Under the pieces are notes generated by a model, which saw only the letters and a list, made by a program, of their open reading frames with translations, was not told where the DNA came from and searched no databases. From positions 62,001 through 126,000 of the forward strand of contig PHBH01000017.1 of assembly GCA_002840535.1 (NCBI GenBank): a stretch of DNA of 64,000 nucleotides, in the 5' to 3' direction. The DNA is from Deltaproteobacteria bacterium HGW-Deltaproteobacteria-15 (GTDB lineage Bacteria; Desulfobacterota; DSM-4660; Desulfatiglandales; HGW-15). Positions 61,471 through 64,000 of this stretch are shown one piece after another (positions within the stretch are counted from its first letter, which is position 1; the number at the start of each line of letters is the position of its first letter). Made by a program: the position numbers and the translations under genes.

Positions 61471-62180
61471 TACGGAACCTGCCCGGAAGGAATAAGTACG
61501 GCATCAAAGCGATAATGTGACGCAAAGAAAGACGGCGGCATCCTGGAAATACGTGCAGACCATCCAGACTGGGCAGCTAGTCTAATGAACTCATTTTCTG
61601 TATACCAGATACCGATCGGCGCCCCGGGATCATTCTCGATTCCTGGCTTGTAGTTCCGATCAGAAAAGAACACGGTCATCTTTTCTTTGTCCGGCAGATT
61701 GCCGATAAACAGGCACAACAGCGAAGTAAATCGGGATCGCAGTAACCGCAGTAGTTCGCAGGCGCTATCTGTTGGCAGAAACATGAATGAGCCGTAGCAC
61801 AAACCCTTTGTGAACCTCTCCGGCTCAGGAAAAGTTCGGGCAAACTCAACGACGTCTTGAAGCATAAAATTTTCATTGCGCCTTTTTAGAAAATGCTTCC
61901 GTGCCACATCTATCAGGTATTCTGAAAAATCCACTCCCAGCCCGCCGGTGCATCGCTCAAAGATGTATGTTGTAAGCGCGCCATTGCCGCAGCACAGATC
62001 GAGCAGGGCATCGTTGATTGACAGTTCCAAGCCCTCTAAGACCGCTTTAACGATCATATCGATCTGTTCCTGAGGTATCGGTTTTCCATTGACAGTACGC
62101 TTTACCTGTCCCCAGAAGTCCTCAGGATCGCAGAGCTTGGGATGCTCTTTATAGAAAGTTAGTTCGGATGATCCAGTCAC
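61470..62180 (-). CDS. Class I SAM-dependent methyltransferase
   Basis: A 236-residue protein. LLDLCCGNGALTTYIFERC (motif I), LGVDFSEYLIDVARKHF, NFMLQDVVEFA are present. GTG start at 62180. C-terminal about 60 residues (GIWYTENEFIRLAAQSGW) are similar to SAM methyltransferases with NDP-sugar or glycan targets. Coupled to the sulfotransferase downstream. Confidence 0.83.
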   Translation of the reverse strand: MTGSSELTFYKEHPKLCDPEDFWGQVKRTVNGKPIPQEQIDMIVKAVLEGLELSINDALLDLCCGNGALTTYIFERCTGGLGVDFSEYLIDVARKHFLKRRNENFMLQDVVEFARTFPEPERFTKGLCYGSFMFLPTDSACELLRLLRSRFTSLLCLFIGNLPDKEKMTVFFSDRNYKPGIENDPGAPIGIWYTENEFIRLAAQSGWSARISRMPPSFFASHYRFDAVLIPSGQVP

Positions 62181-62220
62181 GGTGCATTGATTTTACATAA
62201 ATGTTGAAATGAATAAAGAC

Positions 62221-63219
62221 TCACACGTCGTCGCGTCGCAGAAGTATCCACCCAAGTATATAAATGAGTTTGTCCATGGTTAAACCCTCTTCACCTGCAA
62301 TTGGCTCGGGGGCATCCGGAATATCTTCTTTAAATAGGCGTTCCCGGCCGAGATAGGTTCGTGCCACTTCGGCATTGCTCGCGGCATAGGTAGAGAGAAT
62401 CTCCTTGCGCTGTTTCGTGCTCAGAAGGGGCGAATCGTCGAACAGGCCCGTATCCTTGGTTGCGGCTGTCAGCGCTATCAATTGCTTATGGAAACGCCGT
62501 TTTTCCGGATAGGATAACGGCAACCGATTGATAGATCTTTGAAAGCGAAGAATGTCGGCATTAATGCGGGTATTGATCGGTTCTTCATGCCAATTAAAAT
62601 GTTCCGGCGTCAGTCCTGCCACAGAAAGGAAGTCGGCCCGGATGTCATTTTCTAAGAGGTCGCCGGCCTGATACGGTCTGACGACAAGATTGTCACGCCC
62701 GAAAACCTCTTCCCAGGATTTGAGGCGATCGGCATAGTTCCACAAGTCCCGGTTTTCGGCGATACATTCGGTTATTGCACCGGTATATCCCTGAGCCTTT
62801 ACGACTTGATTGTACCAGGAAATATGGGCCTCGTCCTGCCGGCGAACATAGACGACTATTTTTGAGTCCCCTGGCGGGAAATTTGCCTGTGAGAGGATTT
62901 CTGCCACACCTCTTGGATTCGGCAGGAGAAAAAAGTTTTCACTGCTCATTATGCACCCGGGTGCTCCAGTCAACGACATCTTCAGATCTTGCACTAGTTC
63001 TTCCAGAGGACGAGCCTGAGGTATCGCCCATTCGGGGTACCCGCCGCCGATCAGAAATGCAAAATCGTGATGGCCGAAGCCCCTGAGGCTGACATCCGGA
63101 TATTGCCACCCAAGTTGCGCCAGTGTATTGCGGTTGTTGGCGAGAAACTTCTCAAGCGCTGTAGACCCCGTTTTAGGGGCACCGATATGGAGGAGACATT
63201 TTGCGGTCTGCATTCTCAT
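62221..63219 (-). CDS. Sulfotransferase-fold protein (3)
   Basis: A 332-residue protein. CLLHIGAPKTGSTALEKFLANNR is the PAPS-loop-like start, KIVVYVRRQDEAHISWYNQVVK is the 3'-phosphate-site equivalent, and YADRLKSWEEVFGRDNLVVRPY resembles nucleotide-sulfate-type sulfotransferases. Overlaps the DegT gene by 4 nt. A Met at residue 3 is an alternative start. Confidence 0.78.
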   Translation of the reverse strand: MRMQTAKCLLHIGAPKTGSTALEKFLANNRNTLAQLGWQYPDVSLRGFGHHDFAFLIGGGYPEWAIPQARPLEELVQDLKMSLTGAPGCIMSSENFFLLPNPRGVAEILSQANFPPGDSKIVVYVRRQDEAHISWYNQVVKAQGYTGAITECIAENRDLWNYADRLKSWEEVFGRDNLVVRPYQAGDLLENDIRADFLSVAGLTPEHFNWHEEPINTRINADILRFQRSINRLPLSYPEKRRFHKQLIALTAATKDTGLFDDSPLLSTKQRKEILSTYAASNAEVARTYLGRERLFKEDIPDAPEPIAGEEGLTMDKLIYILGWILLRRDDV

Positions 63220-64000
63220 GAAACACTATCGTGTATAATATCGCAAATCTTTTCTACATCATCGAGGGCCAGAGTATCGTATATGGGCAGACACAAAATT
63301 TTACTGGAGACATCACGGGCTACTGTCAGAGGACTGTTTACGTGAACATTCCTGAAACAGGAATAGTCGCAAATTAACGGATAGAAATATCTTCTAGTAA
63401 GTACATTATATTCCTTAAATTTTTGAAACAAACCATCCCGGCTTATTCCCATCTCTTTTTCAGAGACCTGGATAGGCATATAACCATAGTTATACTCAAC
63501 ATTTTCCGGCAGCGGCTTCGGCAGCAGAAGCCCGGGAACATTTTGCAGCCTTTCTCTGTATGCTTCTGTTATCTTCCTGCGCTTCTCAATGATTTCATCC
63601 AGATATTCAAAAACCAGTAGACCCATGAGGGCCTGCATTTCATTCATTTTGGCATTGGTGCCGGGCATGACCACTTCTACCTGGTTCTGAAACCCGAAGT
63701 TTTTGAGGTAATCGAAGGTTGTTTTGAGGCCGGCTTCCTTGAACACCAGCATCCCTCCCTCGATCGACTGGTAAAGCTTGGTAGCGTGAAAGCTGAACAT
63801 GCTCAAGTCGCCCATTTGGCTGATCGGTTGGCCGTTAACCTTAACCCCGAAGGCATGCGCAGCGTCATAGATAAGGCGCAGGTTATGGCGTCTGGCAATG
63901 TCAGCCAGGGCCTCGTGGTTGCAGGGGTGGCCATACACGGGAACAGCCAGTATTGCGCTGGTCCAGGGTGTGATTGCTTCTTCAACTCTCTGCGGGTCCA
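63216..64000 (-). CDS. DegT/DnrJ/EryC1 aminotransferase, 5' part outside the window
   Basis: The reading frame stays open up to the right edge, so the N-terminal part is missing. About 261 residues are visible, starting near PQRVEEAITPWTSAILAV. VYGHPCNHEALADIARRHN, LIYDAAHAFGVKV (cofactor Asp) and MFSFHATKLYQSIEGGM (intact Lys) identify the fold. Fourth DegT gene of the locus. Last recognisable C-terminal motif is CLPIYDTLALDDVEKICD. Confidence 0.88.
   Translation of the reverse strand, partial: DPQRVEEAITPWTSAILAVPVYGHPCNHEALADIARRHNLRLIYDAAHAFGVKVNGQPISQMGDLSMFSFHATKLYQSIEGGMLVFKEAGLKTTFDYLKNFGFQNQVEVVMPGTNAKMNEMQALMGLLVFEYLDEIIEKRRKITEAYRERLQNVPGLLLPKPLPENVEYNYGYMPIQVSEKEMGISRDGLFQKFKEYNVLTRRYFYPLICDYSCFRNVHVNSPLTVARDVSSKILCLPIYDTLALDDVEKICDIIHDSVS

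Noticed and set aside
1..64000. CRISPR array, rRNA or tRNA genes
   Set aside because: No regularly spaced repeats, and no cloverleaf or rRNA sequence was recognised on reading; a tRNAscan-SE or Infernal run would settle the tRNA point.

Overview
The window is a chromosomal segment, probably from a deltaproteobacterium (Desulfobacterota, Syntrophobacteria-like). This is inferred from the gene mix: hemC next to a cobA-hemD fusion, an Acd/ALDH7/aminotransferase set, CIO-type cydAB, a Rho-N-like protein beside ispD, and abundant short interspersed repeats. No rRNA, tRNA, CRISPR array or intact transposase gene was seen. All taxonomic and functional calls come from reading the sequence, without database searches.

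Part 1 (about 1-24.7 kb) is a chromosomal backbone with genes on both strands. It holds the tail of a band-7/stomatin protein, a Rho-N-domain protein, ispD, hemC, cobA-hemD, a glutaryl-CoA-dehydrogenase-type Acd divergent from a class III aminotransferase and an ALDH7 dehydrogenase (a plausible lysine catabolic set), a DUF72 gene, a PPC/DUF296 gene followed by cydAB, an MFS exporter and rlmN. Then come a DUF58-DUF4129-MoxR-GNAT block, a CheX-like phosphatase, a CaiB/BaiF racemase-like gene and a B12-binding radical SAM protein. The gaps are full of repeats. Family A has conserved arms around a near-perfect hairpin whose stem sequence changes from copy to copy. Family B is a short GACGAAGGACG-type repeat that often abuts A. 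There are also single copies of two other inverted repeats (C and D). Several genes read through into these repeats and take their last codons and stop from them.

Part 2 (about 25-64 kb) is a block of some 33 genes all on the minus strand and free of repeat families A-D. It is a surface-polysaccharide (O-antigen, capsule or exopolysaccharide) locus. It encodes a WbaP-like initiating transferase, a Wzx-type flippase, two polymerase/ligase-like membrane proteins, five glycosyltransferases, NDP-sugar enzymes (two SQD1-like, a short CapD/WbpM-like dehydratase, a GalE-like epimerase, a WecB-like 2-epimerase, and an oxidoreductase/acetyltransferase/aminotransferase trio) and four DegT-family proteins in all. 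Decoration genes include nine methyltransferases, three sulfotransferase-fold proteins, a polysaccharide deacetylase, a WbqC protein and a secreted DUF4838 protein. Frequent 1-26 nt overlaps suggest translational coupling. The locus continues past the right edge.

Points most worth a second look: the repeat families and their role as gene 3' ends; a tandem DegT pair in which one copy has lost the PLP lysine (Lys to Gln) and the other has an altered cofactor-phosphate loop; a four-helix-bundle gene flanked by terminal inverted repeats; a 5'-leader hairpin with a six-codon ORF upstream of the PPC-cydAB genes; and a sulfo-sugar plus sulfotransferase signature in the polysaccharide locus.
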